Positions 8,793 to 17,700 of a stretch of DNA of 64,000 nucleotides are shown in pieces. Where the stretch lies: NCBI RefSeq assembly GCF_013003915.1, contig NZ_JABAIV010000005.1:256990-320989 (forward strand), given 5' to 3'. The notes under the pieces were generated by a model. It was not told the origin of the DNA, made no database searches, and saw only the letters and a program-made list of their open reading frames with translations. Numbering within the stretch: position 1 is the first letter of the stretch; every line of letters begins with the position of its first letter. Made by a program: the position numbers and the translations under genes. Source of the DNA: Telluria aromaticivorans (GTDB lineage: Bacteria > Pseudomonadota > Gammaproteobacteria > Burkholderiales > Burkholderiaceae_D).

Positions 8793-11600
8793 ATGAGCTG
8801 GATCAATGATGTGATTTACGTGCGGCGCGGCGTTGCCGTGCAAGCGGTGGCCGGCAGCCTGGCCTTCCTGATGGCCGGAGCCGCATGGAGCGCGCCGCAA
8901 AAAGACGCGCCGCCGGCCAGGTCCGCGCCGGTACCCAGGGCGGCGCTGCTGCCCAAGGGCGTCACGCTCGGCCCCTCGGTCGAGGGCATCACCGAATACC
9001 GCCTCGCGAACGGCCTCAAGGTGCTGCTGTTCCCCGATACCTCGCGCCCCACCGTGACCGTCAACGTCACCTACCTGGTTGGATCGCGCCACGAGAACTA
9101 CGGCGAAACCGGCATGGCCCACCTGCTCGAGCACCTGCTGTTCAAGGGAACCAAAAAGAACCCCGACATCACCAGCCAGTTCTCGCGCCGCGGCATGGAG
9201 TTCAACGGCACCACCTCGCTCGACCGCACCAATTACTATGAAGTGTTCCAGGCATCGCAGGACAACCTGGACTGGGCGCTGCAGATGGAAGCGGACCGCA
9301 TGGTCAATTCGCCGGTCGCGCAAAAAGACCTGGCCTCCGAGATGACCGTGGTGCGCAACGAGTATGAGAGCGGCGAGAATTCGCCCGGCAACGTGCTGTT
9401 CAAGCGCATGCAGAGCGTGGCCTACGACTGGCACAGCTACGGCCGCTCGACCATCGGCAACCGCAGCGATATCGAGAACGTCAGGATCGGCAACCTGCAG
9501 GCCTTCTACCGGACCTGGTACCAGCCCGACAATGCGACCCTGCTGGTGGCAGGTAAATTCGACGCGAACGCGACGCTGGCCCGAATTAACCGCCTGTTCG
9601 GCGCCATCCCGAAACCGAAACGCGCGCTGCCGCAATTCTGGACCGTCGAGCCGACCCAGGACGGCGAACGCAGCTTCGCCGTGCGGCGCCAGGGCGATGT
9701 GCAGATCGTCGCGGTCGGCTACAAGATCCCGTCCGACCTGCACGACGATGCCGAAGGTCTCGGCTTCGCCTCCGAAGTGCTGGGCGACGCGCCCAATGGC
9801 CGCCTGCACAAGCTGCTGGTGGAGTCGGGCAAGGCCAGCCAGGTGTTCAGCTTCGGCCAGACCGGCTATGCGCCGGGCCTGCAGTTCTTCGGCGCTGTGG
9901 TGAAAAAAGGCGAGCCGGTCGAGCCGGTGCGCGATGCGCTGGTCGACGCCGTCGAAGGCCTGGCCAGGCAGCCGCCGACGCTTGACGAAATGGAGCGCGT
10001 GCGCCGCTCTTACCTGAACACCATCGAGCGCAGCCTGAACGACCCGCAGGCGGTCGGCGTGGCGCTGTCCGAAGTGATCGCGCTGGGCGACTGGCGCCTG
10101 TACTTCCTGAGCCGCGAGCGCCTCAAGACGGTCAAGGCGGAAGAGGTGGCGGCGAGTAGTAGCCGTTACTTCATGCGCAGCAACCGCGTGATCGGCACCT
10201 TCGTGCCGGACGACGCGCCGCAGCGTGCGCTGGTGCCGGCCGCGCCGACAGTGGAATCGGTGATGAAGGACTTCAAGCCGGCGGCGTCCAGCCTGGTGTC
10301 GGAAGACTTCGACCCGAGCCAGGCCAACATCATGAAGCGCACCACGCTCACTACGGCGGGCGGCGTGAAGCTGGCGCTGCTGCCGAAGAAGAACCGCGGC
10401 GAGACCGTGACGGTGAGCCTGCGCCAGCATTTCGGCGACGAGAAGAATTTGTTCGGCAAGAGCGCCGTGGCCGGCCTGACTTCGGCCATGCTGATGCGGG
10501 GCACCACCAGATACAGCCGCGCGGAATTGGCCGATGCCTTCGACAAGCTCAAGATGGCGGGCGGCCCGAACCACTTCCAGACCACGCGCGAAAACCTGGT
10601 GGAGGCCATCAAGCTGGCGGCCCACGTGCTGAAGGAACCGGCCTTCCCGGCGCTCGAATTCGAGCAGCTGCGCAAGCAGATGCTGGTGGGCCTGGAAGCG
10701 GGCCGCGCCGAGCCGCAGAGCGTGGCCTCGCGTGCGCTGGGCGTGCACTTCGAGCAGTACCCGCGCGGCGACATCCGCCATGCCAATACGCTGGAAGAAG
10801 ACATCGAGGACATCAAGGCCGTGCGCCTGGAAGACCTGCCGACGCACCATCGCGAGTTCCATAACTCCAGCCCGGCCGAGCTGGCGATAGTCGGCGACTT
10901 CGACCCGAAAGAGGTCGTGTCGCTGGTCGATGCGCTGTTCGGTAAGTGGACCGCGCCCGCGAATGTGGCGCCGATCCTGGGCAAGCATGCGGAAGTGGCG
11001 CCGGCCACGAAGATGCTCGACACGCCGGACAAGGAAAACGGCTTCTACGTGGCGCGCATGAACCTGGACCTGAACCTGGAAGATCCGGACTACCCGGCCC
11101 TGATGCTGGCCAATTACATCTTCGGCGAAGGCGGCCTGAAATCGCGCCTGATGGACCGCATCCGCCAGAAGGATGGCCTGTCGTATGGCGGCGGTTCGGA
11201 CCTGTCGGGCGGCGACTTCGACCGCGCCGGGGTCTTCATGATCAGCGCGATCGCGGCGCCGCAGAATTTGCGCAAGCTGGACGGGGCAGTGCGCGCCGAA
11301 CTGGCACGGGCGGTGAAGGACGGCTTCACGGCCGCCGAACTGGCCGACGCCAAATCGGGCCTGATGCAGCAGCGCCTGCAGAACCGCACCAATGACGGCG
11401 TGGTGGCATCGGGGTGGACGGGCTACCTGTACCGCGGACGCACCTTCGAATGGTCGGCGGCGCTGGACCGCAAGCTGGCGGCCGTCACGCTGCCGCAGCT
11501 GAACGCGGCCTTCCGCAAGGCGATCGACCCGGCGAAACTGACGGTAGTGATGGCGGGCGACCAGTCCAAGGCTGGCGCGAAGGCGACAGGCACGCCCTAG
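8793..11600 (+). CDS. M16 family zinc metallopeptidase, two-domain, exported
   Basis: A 935-residue peptidase of the pitrilysin/insulinase family, probably periplasmic: a hydrophobic stretch (AGSLAFLMAGAAWSA, about residues 20-34) ends in a signal cleavage-like AWSA. The inverted zinc motif HLLEH is at residues 110-114 with the third-ligand region NEYESGEN near 189. The N-terminal M16 domain is the catalytic one; the second half (from about residue 510, TTAGGVKLALLPKKNRGE) is a second M16-type fold lacking the HxxEH motif and contributes the C-terminal R-Y pair region. Gene stands alone after a tandem repeat. Confidence 0.92.
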   Translation: MSWINDVIYVRRGVAVQAVAGSLAFLMAGAAWSAPQKDAPPARSAPVPRAALLPKGVTLGPSVEGITEYRLANGLKVLLFPDTSRPTVTVNVTYLVGSRHENYGETGMAHLLEHLLFKGTKKNPDITSQFSRRGMEFNGTTSLDRTNYYEVFQASQDNLDWALQMEADRMVNSPVAQKDLASEMTVVRNEYESGENSPGNVLFKRMQSVAYDWHSYGRSTIGNRSDIENVRIGNLQAFYRTWYQPDNATLLVAGKFDANATLARINRLFGAIPKPKRALPQFWTVEPTQDGERSFAVRRQGDVQIVAVGYKIPSDLHDDAEGLGFASEVLGDAPNGRLHKLLVESGKASQVFSFGQTGYAPGLQFFGAVVKKGEPVEPVRDALVDAVEGLARQPPTLDEMERVRRSYLNTIERSLNDPQAVGVALSEVIALGDWRLYFLSRERLKTVKAEEVAASSSRYFMRSNRVIGTFVPDDAPQRALVPAAPTVESVMKDFKPAASSLVSEDFDPSQANIMKRTTLTTAGGVKLALLPKKNRGETVTVSLRQHFGDEKNLFGKSAVAGLTSAMLMRGTTRYSRAELADAFDKLKMAGGPNHFQTTRENLVEAIKLAAHVLKEPAFPALEFEQLRKQMLVGLEAGRAEPQSVASRALGVHFEQYPRGDIRHANTLEEDIEDIKAVRLEDLPTHHREFHNSSPAELAIVGDFDPKEVVSLVDALFGKWTAPANVAPILGKHAEVAPATKMLDTPDKENGFYVARMNLDLNLEDPDYPALMLANYIFGEGGLKSRLMDRIRQKDGLSYGGGSDLSGGDFDRAGVFMISAIAAPQNLRKLDGAVRAELARAVKDGFTAAELADAKSGLMQQRLQNRTNDGVVASGWTGYLYRGRTFEWSAALDRKLAAVTLPQLNAAFRKAIDPAKLTVVMAGDQSKAGAKATGTP

Positions 11601-11622
11601 AAGCAACACTGCAGGCGTCCAA

Positions 11623-11652
11623 TTGTGACAGCGGCCTGATGCTGCGTTAAAA
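11623..11652 (+). promoter_or_regulatory. Candidate promoter for the SDR gene
   Basis: TTGTGA (11623-11628), 18-base spacer, TTAAAA (11647-11652), 43 bases before the SDR start codon. Confidence 0.4.
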
Positions 11653-11695
11653 TGTTTCCTTTGAGAAGCATCAGTTGCAAGGCATCAGGAGCATC

Positions 11696-12487
11696 ATGAA
11701 TGGCACATCCAAAGCACTGCCGGCGGACACGCTTCCGTTCGCCGGAAAAGTCGCACTCGTCACCGGCGCCGCCAGCGGGATCGGCCGCGCCACCGCGCTG
11801 GCTTTCGGGCGCGCAGGCGCCCACGTCGTCGTCGCCGACACCACGATCGACGGTGGCCATGCCACCGCCGCCATGATCGTCGAATCTGGCGGCAAGGCGC
11901 TGTTCGTGCGCGCCGATATCGCCCGCGCGGGCGAAGTCGAAACGCTGGTCGAGAAAACCGTCAGCTATTACGGCCGCCTGGACATCGCCGTCAACAACGC
12001 CGCCCTCGACGAAGAGGGCGCGCCGCTGGCAGAGGGCGAGGAAGACCAGTTCGACCGCATCATGGGCGCCAACGTCAAGGGCGTCTGGCTGTGCATGAAA
12101 TACCAGCTGCGCCAGATGCTCAAGCAGGGCGGCGGCGCGATCGTCAATGTGGCCTCGGTGTCCGGACTGGTGGGCATGCCGAACCGCGCGATCTACGCTG
12201 CCAGCAAGCATGCGGTGGTGGGACTGACCAAGAGCGCGGCGGCGGAATATGCGAGGTCCGGCATCCGCATCAATTCCCTGTGCCCGGCGGCGGTGAAGAC
12301 GCCGATGCTGGCGCGCGCGGTCGAGCGCGATCCGGCCAGCGAAAAGAAGCTCAAGGCGGCGCACCCGATGGGGCGCTTTGCCGAGACGGCGGAGATTGCG
12401 AATGCGGCGCTGTGGCTGTGTTCCGAAGGCGCGTCGTATGTGAATGGGCACGAGCTGGTGGTGGATGGCGGGTTTACGGCGGTCTGA
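11696..12487 (+). CDS. SDR family oxidoreductase
   Basis: A 263-residue classical short-chain dehydrogenase/reductase. The cofactor motif TGAASGIG is at about residue 22-29, NNAA at about 100, and the catalytic YAASK with Tyr at residue 167 and Lys at 171; the upstream Ser is in ASVSGLVG. The Asp after the second strand (VVADTT) suggests NAD(H) preference. Start ATG 11696 has CAGGAG at 11686-11691; a TTG at 11675 is less likely. The substrate cannot be told from sequence, and the neighbours give no pathway. Confidence 0.9.
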   Translation: MNGTSKALPADTLPFAGKVALVTGAASGIGRATALAFGRAGAHVVVADTTIDGGHATAAMIVESGGKALFVRADIARAGEVETLVEKTVSYYGRLDIAVNNAALDEEGAPLAEGEEDQFDRIMGANVKGVWLCMKYQLRQMLKQGGGAIVNVASVSGLVGMPNRAIYAASKHAVVGLTKSAAAEYARSGIRINSLCPAAVKTPMLARAVERDPASEKKLKAAHPMGRFAETAEIANAALWLCSEGASYVNGHELVVDGGFTAV

Positions 12488-12521
12488 GGTCGTGCGTATG
12501 CTCTGATCAAGGGTGATCTGG

Positions 12522-12684
12522 ACGCGCGGGCGGGAGGACCCGCCCACCCTACGAAAGTCGAGACCCGTAGCGTGGGCAGAATTTGCCCACCCTTCGAAAG
12601 TCGAGAGCCGTAGCGTGGGCAGAATTTGCCCACCCTTCGAAAGTCGAGACCCGTAGGGTGGGCAGATTCTGCCCACGCGTTCAA
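12522..12684. repeat. Dispersed palindromic repeat, family A, locus 3 (multiple units)
   Basis: Four units in a row: GCGGGCGGG-AGGA-CCCGCCCACCCTACGAAAG, then twice GTAGCGTGGGCAGAATTTGCCCACCCTTCGAAAG, then GTAGGGTGGGCAGATTCTGCCCACGCG. The two middle units, joined by GTCGAGA(C/G)CC, are nearly identical direct repeats of about 56 bases. The block sits between the convergent SDR and GntR genes. Confidence 0.9.
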
Positions 12685-12712
12685 CCATCATCAAAACAGC
12701 CGGGATGCCGTT

Positions 12713-13453
12713 TTAACCCGCATTCAACTCCGCCACAAAATCGTACATATCCCCCCTGAAATACGACCGGCACAACTCCACCGCCCGCCCATCGCGGGCA
12801 AAGCCCAGCCTTTCCACGCACAGCCCCGCATCGCCCTCGCGCGTCCGTAGCAGCCCCGCCTGCTCCGCATTGAGCAGCAGCGCCGACAGCCTTTGCAGCG
12901 CCCGCACCGGCCGGTTGCCGGTCGCCTCCAGCGCCTCGTACATCGAATCGTCGACCGCATCGAGCGAGGGCAGGGCAAAGGCGGCAATGGTCGCGTATTC
13001 CAGGCACATCGGTAGCTCGTCGGCGTAGCGGATGCGATGGAAGCGGTAGACCGGCGTGCCGGGCGAGAGCCGCAGCCGTAGCGCTTCTTCAGGCGTCACC
13101 AGCCCCTCCGAACGCTTGAGCCATTCGTTGCGCGGCACCCGTCCGCGCGCGCGCATGTCTTCGGAAAACGAGGTGAGCCGGGCGAAGTTTTTTTCGATGC
13201 GGGTATTGATAAAATTGCCCGCGCCGGCGCGCCGCACCAGGAGGCCTTCTTCAACCAGCGCGTCGATGGCCTTGCGCACGGTAATGCGCGAGATTCCCAG
13301 TTCTTCGGCCAGCTGGCGCTCGGCCGGCAGCGCCGAGGCGGCGCCGAATAGTCCATCGTCGATCGCCTGGCGCAGCGCCTGCTGCAGCTGCTGGTACAGG
13401 GGAAGCTTGCCGGCGGCGGCGGCAGACTGCATCAGTGCGGCGAGGTCGTTCAT
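12713..13453 (-). CDS. GntR/HutC-family transcriptional regulator (UTRA), probable amino-sugar regulator
   Basis: A 246-residue repressor-type regulator. The N-terminal winged helix (residues 18-85) has the GntR hallmark LPAERQLAEELGISRITVRKA, followed by a UTRA ligand-binding domain (about 95-240) with PVYRFHRIRYADELPMCLEYATI. HutC-subfamily members such as NagR/DasR bind phosphorylated amino sugars; the GlcNAc catabolic operon 3-8 kb away on the same strand makes that the likeliest role (inference). The start gives the complete N-terminal helix before the wHTH. Confidence 0.85.
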   Translation of the reverse strand: MNDLAALMQSAAAAGKLPLYQQLQQALRQAIDDGLFGAASALPAERQLAEELGISRITVRKAIDALVEEGLLVRRAGAGNFINTRIEKNFARLTSFSEDMRARGRVPRNEWLKRSEGLVTPEEALRLRLSPGTPVYRFHRIRYADELPMCLEYATIAAFALPSLDAVDDSMYEALEATGNRPVRALQRLSALLLNAEQAGLLRTREGDAGLCVERLGFARDGRAVELCRSYFRGDMYDFVAELNAG

Positions 13454-13504
13454 CGGGCCATGGATGGGAATCGGGTCGGCCGCATCATACCACCGCAGCG
13501 GCGC

Positions 13505-14575
13505 TTATTTCGGCCGCGGGTTCTTCAGTGGGTGCTCGACCACGGCCACCCGGCCGGCGCGGATTTCGGTCACGGCGGCGCCGACCGCGCGCGCCACGTT
13601 GCGCATTTCTTCCTGCACCGCGGTGTCGCGGTCCAGCGTGTCGTGGCTTTCCGCATACGACTCGTAGTACCCGATGTAGCGGTCGAGCTGGGCGAAGCTG
13701 CCTGCATCGATAAGGCCCATCCACGACAGCCAGTCGGCCAGCGAACGGCGCGTGCCTTCGATGCCGGCGACGTCGCCATGCACCATCAGGCCGTAGGCGC
13801 GGCCGGCCAGGTGCTTGGGGTAATCCCAGCCGGCCAGCTCGATCGCCTTGGCCTGTTCGGCATCCTTGCCGCGGGTTGAAGTCGGGTCGGGGTTGCCGCC
13901 GTCGGCGCAGACCAGGCGGTCGATCATCAGCTTGAGCACGGCGGGCGCCTGGTACCAGTAGACCGGGGTGACGATGACGACGCCGTGCGCCAGTGTCCAG
14001 CGCTCGTAGATCTCGTTCATCCAGTCGTTGACCTGGCGCTCGGCGTGGTTGGGGTAGCAGCTGCACGGCCAGTGGCAGAGCGGCATGGCGGTGGACACGC
14101 AGCCCTTGCAGGGGTGGATGTGGCGGTCGTAATCGGAATTGAGCAGGCTCAGGTCGAGTACGTCGGCCTCGAAACCATCCGCCTCCAATACCTCGCGCGC
14201 CAGCTGCGTCATGCGCCAGCTCTTGGAGACTTCGCCGGGACAGGTGCCGTCGTTGCGCGCCGAACCGTTGATGACCAGCACGCGGTTGCGGGTGGAGGGG
14301 TCTTTCTGGTGCTGCTCGGCGGCGAGCAGGCGGTCGCGCGCTTCCTTCCATTCGATCGAGAGGTCGTAATCGGGATCAGCGAAGCCCGGTCCGGCTTTCA
14401 CGGTGCGCGGCGCCTTGCGGCCTTCGTCGTAGGCTTCCCAGGCCACCTGCTCGATCGCGCCGAGTTCCTGCCCCAGCTCGTCATAGGCGGGGTCGAAGAA
14501 AGCGCGCCGGAAGCGCAGGTGAAATTCGTCGCGCCCAAGCTTGGCGGGCGCCTGCCCCTTGCGTACCTCTGTCAT
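13505..14575 (-). CDS. NAD(P)H-dependent FMN reductase, flavodoxin-fold, Cys-rich
   Basis: A 356-residue protein. After a charged N-terminal extension of about 95 residues (Glu/Asp/Lys-rich), the flavodoxin-like fold begins at RVLVINGSARNDGTCPG, where NGSAR is the FMN phosphate loop. A cysteine cluster HPCKGC...LCHWPCSCYPNH at about residues 155-177 is unusual and could bind a metal or iron-sulfur centre, as in iron-sulfur flavoproteins. TPVYWYQAP precedes the usual flavin contact. The physiological substrate is unknown. It lies 51 bases upstream of the regulator gene on the same strand, so co-transcription is possible. Confidence 0.8.
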   Translation of the reverse strand: MTEVRKGQAPAKLGRDEFHLRFRRAFFDPAYDELGQELGAIEQVAWEAYDEGRKAPRTVKAGPGFADPDYDLSIEWKEARDRLLAAEQHQKDPSTRNRVLVINGSARNDGTCPGEVSKSWRMTQLAREVLEADGFEADVLDLSLLNSDYDRHIHPCKGCVSTAMPLCHWPCSCYPNHAERQVNDWMNEIYERWTLAHGVVIVTPVYWYQAPAVLKLMIDRLVCADGGNPDPTSTRGKDAEQAKAIELAGWDYPKHLAGRAYGLMVHGDVAGIEGTRRSLADWLSWMGLIDAGSFAQLDRYIGYYESYAESHDTLDRDTAVQEEMRNVARAVGAAVTEIRAGRVAVVEHPLKNPRPK

Positions 14576-14675
14576 GTGGCCTCCATGGTAGTGGGCGGAT
14601 TATCGGCCGGACGCGGCAGGGCGGATGTTCGGGCGCGCACATAAACCTGTGGAAAATGCGGACAAAGCCGGGGCG

Positions 14676-14704
14676 AAAAAAAAGCCGGACATTGTCCGGC
14701 TTTT
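14676..14704 (-). terminator. Rho-independent terminator after the TPR gene
   Basis: On the minus strand GCCGGAC-AAT-GTCCGGC followed by a run of eight T (14676-14683). AAAA on the other flank makes it potentially bidirectional. Confidence 0.88.
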
Positions 14705-14730
14705 CGCGGCCCTGGGCTGCTGCCCGCGGA

Positions 14731-16020
14731 TCAGGCTGCCTTGTTCAGGAACATGATCCAGTACTTGGCCAAGTCCGACGCGCCCTTGCCGCCCTTGACG
14801 CTTTCGAAGGTCTGGATCGCTTCGGCCTTCTTGCCGGCGCGCACCTGCGCCATGCCGAGGCGCAACTTGGCCTCGTCGGCGTTCTTCAGGCCGCCCTTGG
14901 CGATGCCTTGCTGGATGAAACCGATGCCCTTGTCGGCCTGGTCCATCGTGGCGTAAGCCCACCCGATGTTCACGAGGCCGGCGCCGGTCTTCGACTTGGC
15001 GGCGCTCGCTTCACCCGCGGCGATGTTCTTCGCATCGTCGGCGGCCTGCTTGGTGGCCTTGCCGCGCAGGGCGTTGTGGGTCTTGGCATCGCCACCCTTG
15101 CCCAGCACGCCGGCGGCGAAGCCCGCGTCCAGCACCTGCTTGGCCTCGGCCGGGAAGCCGTCGCGCAGGGAGGTCTCGGCGAGGAAGGTGTAGTGCTCCG
15201 GCGGCATGTCGTTCTTGGCGGCGGCGAACTCCAGGCGCAGCATGTGCGGCCCGAAGGTCGGCTCGTCGAAGCCGGCCTTGCGCGCCACGCCACGGCTGAG
15301 CAGGTCGACCCAGAACTCGTCTTTCGGGTAGTAGCGCACCAACTGCTCGAGCGCCATCAGGTAGCCCGCATCGTCCTTGGTCTTGTTGGCCGCGGTCGCC
15401 AGCAGGCGCAGCTCTTCTTCGCTCGGCGCCTTGCCGGTCTTTGCCGACTCGGCCATCATCGCGGACAACTCGGTCTTGGCGGTGGCGAAATCGTTGTTCA
15501 GGTAGTAGGCGCGGACGAGAGCCGGGCGCACGGCCTCAGGGGTCGGGCTTTCTTTCTGGTAGCGCTTGAACCATTCGATTGCCTTCGGGTAATCCTTGGC
15601 GTTGAAGTGCATGTTGCCCAGCGCCTGCATGAAATTGGCCTGCTCGGCGCCGGTCAGGCGGTTCGAGTTGATCACGGCTTCGAGTGCCGGCATTGCCAGG
15701 GCGTTGTTGTTGGTGGTCGAACCCAGCGACAGCTTCATGCGGTTGACGACGTACTGTTCGTACGGGGTCTGGTTCGGGAAGGCTTCGGCCTGGGTGATGC
15801 GGCTCTGCACTTCCGTGTAGTTCTTGGCGTCCATCAAAGGCTTGATGGCGGTCGGATCGAGCAGCTTGAAGATTTCCGGACGGACGGTGTCCTTCGCTGG
15901 GGCTGCCGCGGCAGGCGCATCGGTCTTTTGCTGCGCGTGGGCACTGGTTACCAGCGCCGGGGCGGAGACGCCGATTGCGGCGAGCATCAGGCAGAGGCGG
16001 GCAAGACGGAATTGGGCCAT
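14731..16020 (-). CDS. Exported TPR-repeat protein
   Basis: A 429-residue protein with a signal peptide (AQFRLARLCLMLAAIGVSA, cleavage near AHAQ at about residue 29) and tetratricopeptide-like helical repeats, e.g. FMQALGNMHFNAKDYPKAIEWFKRY (split over residues 125-150) and GLVNIGWAYATMDQADKGIGFIQQG near 365. It probably acts as a periplasmic or secreted protein-interaction scaffold; no catalytic motif is seen. ATG 16020 is preceded by GGATACTCC; longer in-frame starts lack a signal peptide. The strong terminator downstream suggests a monocistronic unit. Confidence 0.8.
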   Translation of the reverse strand: MAQFRLARLCLMLAAIGVSAPALVTSAHAQQKTDAPAAAAPAKDTVRPEIFKLLDPTAIKPLMDAKNYTEVQSRITQAEAFPNQTPYEQYVVNRMKLSLGSTTNNNALAMPALEAVINSNRLTGAEQANFMQALGNMHFNAKDYPKAIEWFKRYQKESPTPEAVRPALVRAYYLNNDFATAKTELSAMMAESAKTGKAPSEEELRLLATAANKTKDDAGYLMALEQLVRYYPKDEFWVDLLSRGVARKAGFDEPTFGPHMLRLEFAAAKNDMPPEHYTFLAETSLRDGFPAEAKQVLDAGFAAGVLGKGGDAKTHNALRGKATKQAADDAKNIAAGEASAAKSKTGAGLVNIGWAYATMDQADKGIGFIQQGIAKGGLKNADEAKLRLGMAQVRAGKKAEAIQTFESVKGGKGASDLAKYWIMFLNKAA

Positions 16021-16172
16021 GGAGTATCCTTCAATCAAGTCGATAATGATGAGAAATGCATATACGCCAACATGGCGAAAATGCCAATCTCGGCAAAGGG
16101 TGCATTGTCCCATAAAGCGCCGTTTTCAGGCTCGGCAATTGTGCCGCAGGGCGCGCAACGGCGCCCGTGCGG

Positions 16173-17693
16173 TTACATAGCGTTACCGTCTTGCTCAGGC
16201 TCATGTTCGAAGCCCGGCACCGGGCAGCGGCCTTGGGCATCGAGCTCGCCGGCCAGCCAGGCGATGGCAGCATCCACGGCGGGCGCCGCGAAGCCATAGG
16301 TCATCAGGGCAGGCGCATCGAAGTCGAGCGCCTGGTAGGGATTCCACAGTGCCAGGTGCAGGTCCGGGTGCCAGCTGGCGCGCGCATGCGGGCCATAGCG
16401 GCGGCGCGAGGTCGAGGCCAGGATCGTGAAGCGGCCGTCCTGCGGCAGCGCGCTCCAGTCGAAGCTGTCGGCGTCCAGGAAGGTGACGAGGTCGACGTCG
16501 TAGAGGCGCCCAAGGGCTGCGGCGACGCTGGCCGCCGGCACGCCCGATTCCGAGACGCCGTCGCTGACCACATCGGCGCGCGCGACCAGGCGTATCTTGC
16601 TGCCACGCGCGGGACGCTGCGGCTGGCCAAGCAGGGTGAGGCCGGCCCGCCATGCCCTGGCCATCAGGGCGCGGTCATCGCTGTCGGTGAGATAGTGGAC
16701 GGGGCCGGCCGGGAAGCTTGCGGCCAGCCCTGACAAGCGCGCCAGCCGTGCTTCGACGTCGTGCAGCGGCAGCACGCCGTCGCGGATCGCGGCAGCGATC
16801 GCCTGCACGGTTTCCAGCTGCGTCTCGCGCGAGCCGATTGCCATCACCATGTCGGCGCCTGCCACCAGCGCATTCACGGCGGCCTGGCCGGCGCTGTAGC
16901 GGTGCGCGATGGCATGCATGTCCATGCCGTCGGTGATGATCACGCCCTGGAATCCGAAGCGTTCGCGCAGGATGCCGGTGAGGATGGGGCGCGACATCGT
17001 GGCCGGGAACTCGGGGTCGAGCGCCGGGTAGACGATGTGGGCGGTCATCACGGCGCGCGCCGGTTTGTCTGCCTGTGCGGCGATGCGGAAGGGGGCGAAC
17101 TCGAGGCGTTCCAGTTCATCGAGCGATTTGTCGACGGTCGGCAGGTCGCGGTGCGAATCGACGTGGGTGTCGCCGTGGCCGGGGAAATGCTTGACGCAGC
17201 AGGCCACGCCTTCGCTTTCGCTGCCTTCCATCCAGGCCAGGGCGATGCGGGTGGCGGTTTCCGGGTCGGCGCCGAAGGAGCGCTCGGCGATCACCGGGTT
17301 GTCCGGGTTGTTGTTCAGGTCCAGCACCGGCGCGAAATTCCAGTTGAAACCGAGCGCGCGCACCGCGCGCGCCACGGCCGCGCCGACGTCGCGCGCGAGA
17401 ATCGGGTCGTTGGCCGCGCCCAGCGCCATCGCGCTCGGCGGCGCCGGGACCCAGGTCGAGCGCACCACGGCGCCGCCTTCCTGGTCGAGCGCGATCAGCG
17501 CTTCCGGTCCCATCGCGTCGCGCAGGTCGGCGGTGAAGCGCGCCAGCTGCGGCGCATCCAGCATGTTCTGGCGGAACAGGCAGGCGCCGCGCACCTTGTG
17601 GGCGCGCAGGAAGGCATCGGTGTCGTCATCGAGTTCGGTGCCAAACAGCCGCACCATCATCAGCTGGCCGGCGAGATCGAGGTAGTCGCTCAT
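16173..17693 (-). CDS. nagZ: Beta-N-acetylhexosaminidase, GH3 family (NagZ-like)
   Basis: A 506-residue glycoside hydrolase family 3 enzyme, longer than E. coli NagZ (341) owing to a C-terminal alpha/beta domain, as in two-domain GH3 enzymes. Key segments: the KHFPGHGDTHVDSH loop at about residue 165, providing the His acid/base of GH3 N-acetylglucosaminidases, and the nucleophile Asp in ITDGMDM at about 255. There is no signal peptide, so it probably acts in the cytosol on imported chitooligosaccharides or muropeptides. It is the last gene of the nag operon, seven bases after the deaminase. Confidence 0.88.
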   Translation of the reverse strand: MSDYLDLAGQLMMVRLFGTELDDDTDAFLRAHKVRGACLFRQNMLDAPQLARFTADLRDAMGPEALIALDQEGGAVVRSTWVPAPPSAMALGAANDPILARDVGAAVARAVRALGFNWNFAPVLDLNNNPDNPVIAERSFGADPETATRIALAWMEGSESEGVACCVKHFPGHGDTHVDSHRDLPTVDKSLDELERLEFAPFRIAAQADKPARAVMTAHIVYPALDPEFPATMSRPILTGILRERFGFQGVIITDGMDMHAIAHRYSAGQAAVNALVAGADMVMAIGSRETQLETVQAIAAAIRDGVLPLHDVEARLARLSGLAASFPAGPVHYLTDSDDRALMARAWRAGLTLLGQPQRPARGSKIRLVARADVVSDGVSESGVPAASVAAALGRLYDVDLVTFLDADSFDWSALPQDGRFTILASTSRRRYGPHARASWHPDLHLALWNPYQALDFDAPALMTYGFAAPAVDAAIAWLAGELDAQGRCPVPGFEHEPEQDGNAM

Positions 17694-17700
17694 GGTTCGC

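Noticed and set aside
8730..11609. 959-codon minus-strand open frame opposite the M16 peptidase
   Set aside because: A GC-rich shadow of the peptidase gene: composition rich in Arg/His/Ala, no motif, no ribosome site, while the plus strand has clear family motifs.
12522..12684. CRISPR or insertion sequence at the repeated palindromes
   Set aside because: Units are self-palindromic, of the same family as loci elsewhere, with no transposase or unique spacers.
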